A stretch of DNA of 64,000 nt from Symsagittifera roscoffensis. Taxonomy: Eukaryota; Xenacoelomorpha; Acoela; Convolutidae. This document shows, piece after piece, positions 44,200 to 53,201 of this stretch (positions within the stretch are counted from its first letter, which is position 1; each line of letters starts with the position of its first letter). The stretch spans positions 37,573,329-37,637,328 of the forward strand of contig NC_087069.1 in assembly GCF_963678635.1 (NCBI RefSeq). Direction: 5' to 3'. Both the position numbers and the translations under genes were made by a program. The notes under the pieces were generated by a model. That model did not search any database. It was not told the origin of the DNA and worked only from the letters and a program-made list of their open reading frames with translations.

Positions 44200-44388
44200 A
44201 TGATACGAACCATTTTTAGTAGAACAGATATTTTTTTACTATTTGTAATTTTGATAACATTTCTATCATCCCTCATCTTGACAATATGCAAATGTATAAA
44301 GAAAGCAATCATCACATTCGCCCTAGCAACAATCCTCCTAATTCTTTTTTTAGAAGAATACTATAATAAACATAAACTTTTTCACTAA
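44200..44388 (+). CDS. Small two-helix membrane ORF (62 residues), viroporin-like in layout
   Basis: ATG at 44200. Two hydrophobic segments (about residues 10-29, DIFLLFVILITFLSSLILTI, and 36-52, AIITFALATILLILFLE) flank a short basic/cysteine hinge (CKCIKK), and a polar tail ends HKLFH. Element 2 keeps nearly the same residues, apart from a 1-base deletion in the first helix. It is the first ORF after the likely env splice acceptor. It ends TTT CAC TAA, and the next ORF is best entered by a +1 shift from here (intact in element 2). It could be a stand-alone small membrane protein or the signal-anchor of a longer fusion. Function unknown. Confidence 0.5.
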   Translation: MIRTIFSRTDIFLLFVILITFLSSLILTICKCIKKAIITFALATILLILFLEEYYNKHKLFH

Positions 44389-44390
44389 AA
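44380..44390 (+). promoter_or_regulatory. Second candidate +1 frameshift site (TTT CAC TAA)
   Basis: The codons CTT TTT CAC TAA end the membrane ORF. In element 2 the equivalent TTT TTT CAC TAA (minus strand, 60267-60258) lies inside an open +1 frame that leads into the Pro/Ser/Thr-rich ORF. In element 1 a net 2-base loss at about 44391-44410 disconnects that frame. Confidence 0.4.
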
Positions 44391-44396
44391 GAATAG

Positions 44397-45530
44397 ACCA
44401 AAAAACTATCAAAAATTGCTAACCAACAGTCACAAAGTCAGTCTTCACCGACATCATCCCAAGATAACCCAACAACACCTTCAACTACCCAAAATCCCCA
44501 AACATCTACACGAATTTCCTTTCAAGATAACCCATATAATTTTGAAGAACGACACGCTCGTTTATCTGAACCACTAGAACCAGTTCAACGACAAGCACCT
44601 CTAAGTGAACCAACATATAACATATACCCAACACTACCACAAGAACTAAGTAGAATACGCAATCTTAGTCAAACCCAAAATACAATAGAAATAAATAGAC
44701 AAATTATACATCCTCGACGAAACAGAAATCCTCAAACTCCCCGAGTTCATTTTGAAATACCTCAATCCCCATCACAAAGTACTCCAGAAAACCCCATTGG
44801 TATATTACCAGAAACCCCTACGCTTCTTTCACAGCGTAGCACCTCAAGCCTACCCTCAGATTACTTAGGCTCAACACCAACATCTGAACAAATACGTGAA
44901 AATCCCTTTAACCCTCCAAACCCAACATCACGACTACCATATTGGACAACACATTCATTCACACAAGCTGAACCAAATTTAACCAATGACCCAATAGATA
45001 TTTCTTCAGATACAACAACATCCTCATCACTACCAGAAACATTATCACTACCATCAACACCATCAATCAGTCAAATTTCACCGACGCCTTTTAACTTAAA
45101 TTTTCCAAATAACCTCGACGCAAGATATCGAGAACAATCATCAACAAATATTCCTTTAAGACTAGATTGGAATACATTTACAGCACCTCCACCATTATTT
45201 GGACAACACCTAGAAAGTAACCGACTCAACAACTGGGCACTAAATAGACTACAATATCGACAAGACATCCACGAAGACATTCGTGATCACAACATCCAAA
45301 TACTCCAGCAAAATAGTCTACAATTAAAATTTGAAATCACAGTAAAATTAAACGACATTGCTCAACATCCCTACCCATTAAACCCACCAAACATAACAGC
45401 TCAATCACTACCACCACCATTTATAACAACTGAAGTAATATATAAATACGACAGATATACCAAAAAGACAATTGGTTACATCACATTTTATAACCCATAC
45501 TCAGGATTATCATACACATGTATATTCTAA
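44397..45530 (+). CDS. Start-less Pro/Ser/Thr-rich ORF (377 codons) upstream of env
   Basis: Open from the TAG at 44394 to TAA 45528-45530 without a single in-frame ATG. The first ~230 codons are rich in Pro, Ser, Thr and Gln and probably disordered. The last ~120 look more structured: NRLNNWALNRLQYRQDIHEDIRD reads as a helix and the end, YTKKTIGYITFYNPYSGLSYTC, as strands. It overlaps the env start by 13 nt, also in element 2. The conserved part aligns with frames 59112-59444 and 59966-60295 of element 2. It likely continues the small membrane ORF through a +1 shift. No homology recognised. Confidence 0.5.
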   Translation, partial: TKKLSKIANQQSQSQSSPTSSQDNPTTPSTTQNPQTSTRISFQDNPYNFEERHARLSEPLEPVQRQAPLSEPTYNIYPTLPQELSRIRNLSQTQNTIEINRQIIHPRRNRNPQTPRVHFEIPQSPSQSTPENPIGILPETPTLLSQRSTSSLPSDYLGSTPTSEQIRENPFNPPNPTSRLPYWTTHSFTQAEPNLTNDPIDISSDTTTSSSLPETLSLPSTPSISQISPTPFNLNFPNNLDARYREQSSTNIPLRLDWNTFTAPPPLFGQHLESNRLNNWALNRLQYRQDIHEDIRDHNIQILQQNSLQLKFEITVKLNDIAQHPYPLNPPNITAQSLPPPFITTEVIYKYDRYTKKTIGYITFYNPYSGLSYTCIF

Positions 45531-48134
45531 AAATATTAATTTTTCTCCAACTCCCTTTTCTAGTAATCTCCAATCAAAACATAAACCCTTCTCCCCGCAC
45601 AGGACCCCAAGACTTATTAGTAACACATTACGATTGTGAAGAAAATGAACAAAAAACACTACAAAAATATGCAATAAATCAAGTATCACAATGCAAAACG
45701 GAACCACAAGCTATAGAAACTACAAATGTAATAGCGACACTATATTCAAAAGCCCGAGCAACAACAGTTATAGGATATAAATTCACAGCAACATTTTCTG
45801 AAAAGAAAGTACATTGTTCACAAGTTTCTAATGGAAATAAAAACTGACTTGACCACGAATCATTCATCCAGAGTAATATCGAACGACTTTTACATCTCCG
45901 TCCCGAAGATTGTAAAAACGAGTTACTCAGATTAAATATCACAAGAAATAAAAATTCAGATAGAAAGTTAGTATACTTCCAAGTTTTTTCAGACTCTGTA
46001 CATCAAGCAGAACTTGAAAGATATCAAGGACATATAAAATTAGATGAAAAATACCCATATAACGGCGCACACGGAAGATTAATTTATGACATACACGATA
46101 AGCACTGGATACCTCACATTGGTATAAATAATCCATCAAACTGCAAAGCAGACACAAAAAATAGAGGATATCAAGAAATAATGTTTTTCGATTGGAAAAT
46201 ACAACTCAAAAAATACAACTCACACGAGATTTATCTGACAACACAATGATCTATCAAGGAGTTAGACTAATTTGTAAAAACGATCAAGGTTATTGTGACC
46301 CTACAACACGAACACAAGCAACAATTGTTTGGTTCCCCGAAGACACATGTACAACATTTCAAGTAGCAAAAATACACGCTCGTATGATAAAGTTTCACGA
46401 AAAATATTTTATACAATCAATTCCATACGAACAAGTAAATCCATCACGAAAACAAAGTTCAAATTTTAGAAACACACACATTATAGAAAACAAATTGACA
46501 CGTTTTCAAATATATCAAGAAACAGAACTTGCATGTAAATACAGAAACCCACTTCACAAAACACAATACTCCGAAATATTAGTTGAATACGAAAAAGGAT
46601 TCGACATGACCACTGGAAAAATAAAAATCGACCCATACGCCACAAGTCATCCTATCAACGAAGGAACACCATATATACCAGTTAATTTTCAAAAAAGTAA
46701 AGGTCAACCTGGTGGACATCTAAAGCCCCATGACACTAGAAGCACACGTTTACAAGAACTATCACTAATGAATAGTACATATTTCGGTAATATCCACTAT
46801 GATATTCACTTAGATATGAAATTAGACTACACGATTAGCCATATTTTTCAAGAAATGTCACTCTCCGAATTAGAAACACTTCACCAACTATGCGAATTAG
46901 AACGGACACAAATCCTACAATCACTTGCACTAGCAGTACTAAAAATACCCTACGCAGTATATTTACTATCAGGAAATAGATCAAAATTTTTAAAACACGA
47001 AGGAAACATTTTATGGTTTTATACATGTACCAAAAAAGTATCACCCCTATACGTTTTTGAAGATAAACGATGCTATAAAAGAATTCCTATCTTTTTAAGA
47101 ATAAAGTACATTTCGTTGACACACTTTCCAGAAGAACCTATTTCTGGGATACCGCAGTCCCATGTGGATCAGAAAATAGCCACAATGTAGTACAACTAAA
47201 CCCTGATGAAGATAAATATTACCTTCTTACCCCATATCCCACATTAATGCAATCACTCAAAAAATTTTCACCTGAAAGCATTAGAGCTATCGCTCGAAAC
47301 CCAAAAATTGACTTACAATCAATTGGAATATATTCAAAATTAGATATTCAACATCACATTAGAACACAACAATTCCAAGAATTATTAACACAAATGGACA
47401 CTATACAAAGACAATCAATTGACCAAAACTTACGCAAACTTGCCGAAACCGCAGGATTTGCAGACATTTATACACAAGACTATAGCGGATATTTTAAAGA
47501 CATTAAAGACTATATATATCTAAACGGTGAAAAATACCGTCCACAAGATATCTCACCTTTAAATATTTTTAGCTTTGTTACACTCAAAAACGAAATTCTT
47601 GATTTTCTAGGATGGCCCTACTACATCTTAGAAAAATTAACTATTTTATACGCAATGTTTAACTTTTTAGGATTTCTTTTTTCACTCTTAAAAGGAATCT
47701 ACAACACATGTGCTATACACACACAAGTAAACAGACAAGCAAGTGTAGCACGCATACTATTTGCAGGATTTTTCGGAATTTTTTCTTCATCAATAAACAA
47801 AAATTTTTTAGACGCACAAATAAAAGAATACAACACAAAAATAGCAACAAGACAGAACACATACGACGAAGAACATAACAATGTAGACACAACACCTACA
47901 GCACCACAGTTACCACCCCTACCACATAACCATCCATTATCCCTAGTCCCACGAAATTTTCGAAGTTTAGCAATAACACATAATCCAAATTTTAGACCAA
48001 CCATATCACAAAGTCCCATCCAACACATAATGACACACCATCCACTAGATGAAAATACTTATGAACAAATTATAGAAAAACCCCATACCACCGCTTTTCA
48101 GTCTCAAAATAATAATTTTTTTAGCCCACGATGA
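45518..48134 (+). pseudogene. Env-like membrane glycoprotein gene of element 1, broken
   Basis: ATG at 45518 with a signal peptide (MYILKILIFLQLPFLVIS). The ectodomain is cysteine-bearing, with an early HYDC motif and paired cysteines about 20-70 residues later. A helical stretch rich in Gln/Leu (QELLTQMDTIQRQSIDQNL), a membrane anchor near 47630-47703 (LTILYAMFNFLGFLFSLL) and a cytoplasmic tail of about 130 residues follow. Breaks are TGA at 45845 (a sense codon in element 2), a change to the -1 frame within 46164-46247 that both elements share, and a 1-base loss near 47097. An attachment/fusion glycoprotein is inferred from this layout. It is unlike the insect errantivirus type with a visible furin site; I could not name the viral family. 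Confidence 0.65.
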
Positions 48135-49912
48135 GCCGACAACTTGGATCCCTACACCGCTCAAACTCCCACCCAACCAACCTCACCACTCCAATTACAA
48201 TCATTCTACTTTTTGCTTTCCCGCCACCCGATTTCCCAACCAATAATGTAACATCAGGCATGAATTCAGATACTAATTCACAAATCTCAGTTTTATACTC
48301 CACTTCACAACTCAATAACCCAAATATGGAAACCCCCAATGAATTTGCCGACTCTGAACCATCTCCATCCAATAATTTTCAAAACAATCCCTCAGTTTTT
48401 TCCAAACCCCCTTTTCAACCAATCCCACCAAATAACCCTGTCCCAACCATTTCTACACCCTCTTATGCTTCCCAAGTCACTCCAACCTACTCTTCACTTC
48501 ATTCAGACCGATCATCCAATTCTTCAGACACCCCCCAAATCTCCCCAGAACTAGATAATTTTATCATTCTACAACAACAACCCTTTCACCTTGACAATTC
48601 CACTATAAACCAAATTTCATCCACAATAGATTCATCTAACCCACCTACCCCTACACCCTCTTCAGTTTATACCGCATCATTAGCACCATCATCCACATCC
48701 ACTGAATCTTCACTCAGCACTAATAGAGCTTATCGCACTTTCAAAAGAAAATTCCCAAACCATCCATTTCCAACAAAACCAGGAACAGCCCGTGAATATA
48801 TAAATCATCCAAATCACACTAACACGAAAGAATTTTTAGCTATCACCTTACCCTCATTTCCACAATATACTTTGAACACCCCTCACGACACTAACGACAC
48901 ACGTAGTTTTGTAGATGAACACGTTTTAATGCCTACCCTTCCTTGGACCTCATATTATCATTTTACTAATCCCCTTTGCCTACCTTTATCTAACACTCAC
49001 ATCGATATAGAACGAAATAAAGATATGCCATATCGACTCACTACACCACTAACACATAGACAATTTACTTATACCGGATATAAAAAGTCACTAAAAACAT
49101 ACACTGCACCCCGAGCTAACGAATATACGCTAGAATATTACGATCATAACATCATCCGCACTAACCAAGACCAATTTTTAGATGATGATCGCTTCGCTAA
49201 CCCACAAATCACAGAAAAATTCTTCATTAAAACACCATATGTATTTACACTCAATATATTTGATCGCAAATTTGACCACATCATTTCAGAAGCACTAACC
49301 GACACACAAGCTTATGAAAGTTTTAAAGAACGCTTTCAATTATTTTCACTAACCTTTCATTTCCTTGCACCACATGAACGAGATTTGCACTGCTCACAAG
49401 ATATTATGTTACGCACTAAACAAACTCACACATGTACATATTATCGCTTTATCCAAAATCACTTTGACCTACACACTCCATCAAGACAACCACACCATCA
49501 ACTTCACCATTTTTTCTTAACTTCACATATTGCATTAAAGATACTAACCTTCATGGTATTCTTTGCAATTACGACCCCATAACCCAAATGTATATTTTTT
49601 GTCCCATCACGAAGACCTTCAACGCAGAAGAATCCAGACCCTTCCTTCCCACACGAATTTGTTCAACCTATAGAAATCCCCATATTAGAATTCATCCACA
49701 ACACTAAATTCAATCACAAATTATATAATCTCATCCAAAACACACCTTATGAGTTTGCAGTTGGCACTGAAGAACTAACAGCCATTAAAGCACTTCAATT
49801 GCTTTCGCCACTGCTTCAAACTAAAAACATCATCCGCATATTAGCAAAATTACTAACAACTTCCGACCTAATCCGCGACATCTTCCCCCACGGTTTCTCT
49901 CCCGACGACTAA
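48131..49912 (+). pseudogene. Orphan ORF after env (about 590 codons), frameshifted in element 1
   Basis: Its ATG (48131) overlaps the env stop as ATGA, an arrangement used for termination-reinitiation; element 2 has the same ATGA. The first ~200 residues are Pro/Ser/Thr-rich. The remainder looks globular: RAYRTFKRKFP, AREYINHP, ITLPSFPQYTLNTP, then FSLTFHFLAPHERDLHC. Element 1 lacks about 26 bp near 49505 that element 2 has, so its first frame ends at 49582. A frame matching the rest of the element 2 protein continues to TAA 49910-49912. No domain is recognised; it is the most novel-looking gene here. CAG/GTAAGT follows the stop directly. Confidence 0.55.
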
Positions 49913-51506
49913 CAGGTAAGTATGAATTATACATCTTATTAACTAACAAATTCAAAATAAAACACAAACCATTCTTTATCCATGTCTTATGTAGAATTTT
50001 AGCCCTCATCCAACAATCATCTGAAAAATACACAAAAGAAAAATAAAAATAGAAAACTTCTTCAAACTGTTTAAAACTCTATTAATACTTTGTATCAAAC
50101 AAATTAAATAAAATTCATACCAATGCAGTAATTTAATTTATAAATTTTTTCCCCACAAGCAGTAAATCTAATAATGATGAAAATTTGTAACTTAATTTTT
50201 CCCAACAACTAGCAGTAAAATTGAAATTCTATGTAGTGAATTGATAAAACGAAAATGCAGTACTAACCTTTTGATATTTCCATTCATTCGCACAAAAATT
50301 CTATCCACACTCGCACAGCTCGCCCACGAAGAATTGTTTAAAATAATGAATTTCAGTTTCAAGCTTTCACACTCAACAACTCTAACACACGATAACCCGT
50401 TTCAAACTTTCCTTTAACCCGGTTGGAAAGGAATTATATACTAAACAAAACTAACCAGCGCAGCTTACTAAACACCACAAATCATAGAATAACAGCATGA
50501 CTAAGAAAAGGAAACCAACGGTACCCAAACCGGATTAACCCAGTTTAAAACTGGATAATTTATTCTTTTAAAGACTATTATAAAGTCTAAGAAAGAAATA
50601 ATAAAACACAAAAAAGTCGAAAGACAAACCCATACCACAAACAATTTGATTTTTGAAAAAAGGACATAACCAACAAAACATAAGAAAAACCACAATAAAC
50701 CCAACATAAAACGTTATCACATAACAGGACCTCTCACAGAAACCGGATGCAATCATACTCCCACTCCTGGCCTAACCCACCAGAAGAGGACGTCCTGAGC
50801 ATGCTCTATAGCCGGCCTAACCCACCGCGCTACATCCACGCTTTGTGACCACACTCTTATTTTTAATAAGAGCTACTCAAGGGTGAGTAACTCTTCAAAA
50901 TAACCGAACTAAAACAAAAAGCTTTTGTGAAAACAACTAACCAAAATCATAATTAAAACATCAAACTAATAAAAGTTTTATAAAATGTAAATTATACTAT
51001 GCAATATATAGATCAGCATACAACACCAAAGACGAACATCCAAAGACAAAACGACCCCACTACACTCGAAAAAGAATGGCCAACCACAATCAATATGCCG
51101 CTCACAATCACAACTCAAAGGATTTAGAGTACGACTTGACTTCGCAGAAAAGGACTTCATTGAACTAGACCAATGACCACCTCGATGTTCAAGTATACGT
51201 ACAGATCCGAGTAACCAGGCATCCCCTCTACGCACAATCTCCACGCCATTCCCAGACAAGGTCAAACACAAAAGAAGTTCTCTACATGAAACAGAAAAAC
51301 CTGTCATAGCCAACCATTCTGGAATCAGACTTGAGTTTGTTGCAAAGACCCAGTCGTTGTCTTTTAAAGATACAACGATTGGAACTGGAACTTCTCTAAC
51401 AAGAGAACCCAAAAGAAAAATGATCTTCGCCAAATACCAACGTCCATCATCCATCATTCGAATTGCAGAAAGACAATTCTAAAAAACTCTGTAAAACCCG
51501 GATGGG
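49913..51506 (+). other. 3' non-coding region of element 1
   Basis: It opens with CAG/GTAAGTATG, a consensus splice donor, conserved in element 2 (54703-54695, minus strand). Possible acceptors, GCAG before TAAA, follow near 50161 and 50214. A tRNA-A-box-like segment lies at about 50750-50845 on the minus strand, with GGTGGGTTAGGCC twice (complements of 50769-50781 and 50814-50826). Minus-strand frames at 50568-50756 and 50978-51457 are discussed separately. The expected polypurine tract before the 3' LTR is poor (ACCCGGATGGG). Confidence 0.5.
50978..51457 (-). CDS. Antisense ORF in the 3' region (159 residues), doubtful
   Basis: ATG at 51457; begins MMDDGRWYLAKII and reads as a mixed sequence with several Trp and Cys and a hydrophobic end (MLIYILHSIIYIL). 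It runs against the element. In element 2 the matching stretch is diverged and contains stops, so the frame is not conserved. It could be a captured host fragment, an antisense product of the kind some retroviruses make from their 3' LTR, or chance. No domain recognised. Confidence 0.25.
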   Translation of the reverse strand: MMDDGRWYLAKIIFLLGSLVREVPVPIVVSLKDNDWVFATNSSLIPEWLAMTGFSVSCRELLLCLTLSGNGVEIVRRGDAWLLGSVRILEHRGGHWSSSMKSFSAKSSRTLNPLSCDCERHIDCGWPFFFECSGVVLSLDVRLWCCMLIYILHSIIYIL

Positions 51507-51917
51507 TGGAACCTGATCTAAACTACATTTTATGATTGGATAAATTAGATATTTTACCACTGTAAAGTATTTAATATTAACCAATGATGATCCATCTGAC
51601 TAACAACCCACTTATTTGTAAATGCTGAAATTACTTGTAGTTTCAGCACCAGAGAGATTTGAATTTAACTTAGAAATTAGTTGGACTCTCCAAGAAGACT
51701 TCAGCAGACGCAATAAACCAGTATACCCTAGATCTATTGAGCCTAGCAGAGACTAGTTAAACAACATGAGACTAGACAGTATAAGAGTAAGATTAGGATC
51801 GGTATTAGACTAAGAAGTGGCACGAATCTATCCGGCCGAAAATAAGATAGCGTGACGAGCAGACGGTGTACCCTATCCGAAATTACTCTATGAGTTAACC
51901 ACAACGGTCCTAATTCA
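51507..51917 (+). repeat. 3' LTR of element 1
   Basis: 411 bp, TGGAACCTGATC to CCTAATTCA, followed by CTGT (51918-51921), the right target duplication. Confidence 0.9.
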
Positions 51918-51921
51918 CTGT

Positions 51922-52803
51922 TTCAAATGTTGGAGAAAGTAACGAGGTAATTGTGGTAAGTGCAGTTTTTTTTCTTCGGACCAATTTCGAATTTACACTA
52001 GCCAAAGGTGGACAAGTAGTTTTTTTTCCATCAGAAAAGTGTCAATATTTTGCACTCAATTTTTTTTGAAAATTCCTACTTTTTTTTCCAAGACTATAAA
52101 GAATTGATAAAGTTTATCAAATTTGCGAATTTGAGTTACTTAAAAATTAAAAATTGTCTTCATATAAAAGCATGAGAGGCGAAATAAATCGGGTGATTTG
52201 AGGCCTCTAATTTGGTCTTAATAATACTTTGCTGGACGTAAAATCGATCTTTTTGTACTTTACATATATAAGTACTTTACATAATTGGTGAGTGAAGCGG
52301 ACTGGGTTTTACATGGAGCAAAAAACTGTTTTTTTTTGTTCTTTTCAGGAACAGTTTTTTGTGTTTATTCTGACTTTTGAGGACAATGACGGAATATTTC
52401 TGCTAGTCGGGCGTTTTTTCTCAGACCATCGACTTTAACTAACAATTTTAAACGGGTTTGTGTCTTCGATTCGAGTGTGGATGAGGGATTGAATTAAAAT
52501 GGTAATTGTACATAAGTTATATTACTTGTGTACTCAAGAACACTCATACTAATTTTTCTTCTAAAAACCAAAAAAAAATAGTTTTTTTTAAGTAAAAAAT
52601 GGATGGAGGTTTTATCTCTGATTATTGTCTGTAAAAAATGAAACATGATAGAATGCTGCAAAAAAAACAACATGCAATTTGAAGGAAATAGCGACTTTTA
52701 AAGTAGCAGTTCAAGCAACAAAACATCGGGCTCAGATGTCAAGACAAGCAAATAGGTACAAAGCGGGCGTCTGTGGACCCGAATTTTAACACTGTTTTTA
52801 AAT
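51922..52803. other. Spacer between the two tail-to-tail elements
   Basis: AT-rich host sequence, no gene. Around 52235-52440 the words GATCTTTTTGTACTTTAC and GACGGAATATTTCTGCT resemble the core of the foldback family at 25300-25350, so a decayed member is likely present. Confidence 0.5.
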
Positions 52804-53201
52804 TGAGTTATGACCAATGTGGTTAACTCATAGAGTAATTTCGGATAGGGTACACCCTCTGCTCGTCACGCTATCTTATTTTCGGCTGGATAGATTCGTG
52901 CAACTTCTTAGTCTAATACCGATCCTAATCTTACTCTTATACTTTCTAGTCTCAGGGTGTTTAACTAGTCTCTGCTAGGCTCAATAGATCTAGAGTATAC
53001 TGGTTTATTGCGGTTGCTGAAGTTCTCTTGGAGAGGCAACTAATTTCTAAGTTAAATTCAAATCTCTCTGGTGCTGAAATTACAAGTAATTTCAGCACTT
53101 ACAAATAAGTGGGTTGTTAGTTAGATGGATCATGATTGGTTAATATTAAATACTTTACATTGGTAAAATATCTAATTTATCCAATCATAAAACATAGTTC
53201 C
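52804..53201 (-). repeat. 3' LTR of element 2 (start deleted)
   Basis: On the minus strand it ends ATAACTCA like the other LTRs. Its beginning is fused to internal sequence (ACAAGAG joined to GAACTATG), so the polypurine tract region and the first few LTR bases, about 110 bp in element 1, are missing. Confidence 0.85.

Larger units (their letters stand above)
33032..51917 (+). mobile_element. Giant (~18.9 kb) Ty3/gypsy-type LTR retrotransposon with env and extra ORFs (element 1)
   Basis: Flanked by LTRs with TG...CA ends, a primer-site-like TGG sequence 2 bp inside, and a 4-bp CTGT target duplication (33028-33031; 51918-51921). Pol order is protease, RT, RNase H, integrase, which defines the Ty3/gypsy (Metaviridae) type. 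Beyond Gag-Pol it carries ORF1, ORF2, a small membrane ORF, a Pro/Ser/Thr-rich ORF, an Env-like gene and an orphan ORF. LTRs differ by about 10 in 411 bp, so it is fairly young, yet several genes are broken. The length far exceeds the usual 5-9 kb of the group. Large Ty3/gypsy elements are known from plants, flatworms and rotifers. Confidence 0.85.
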
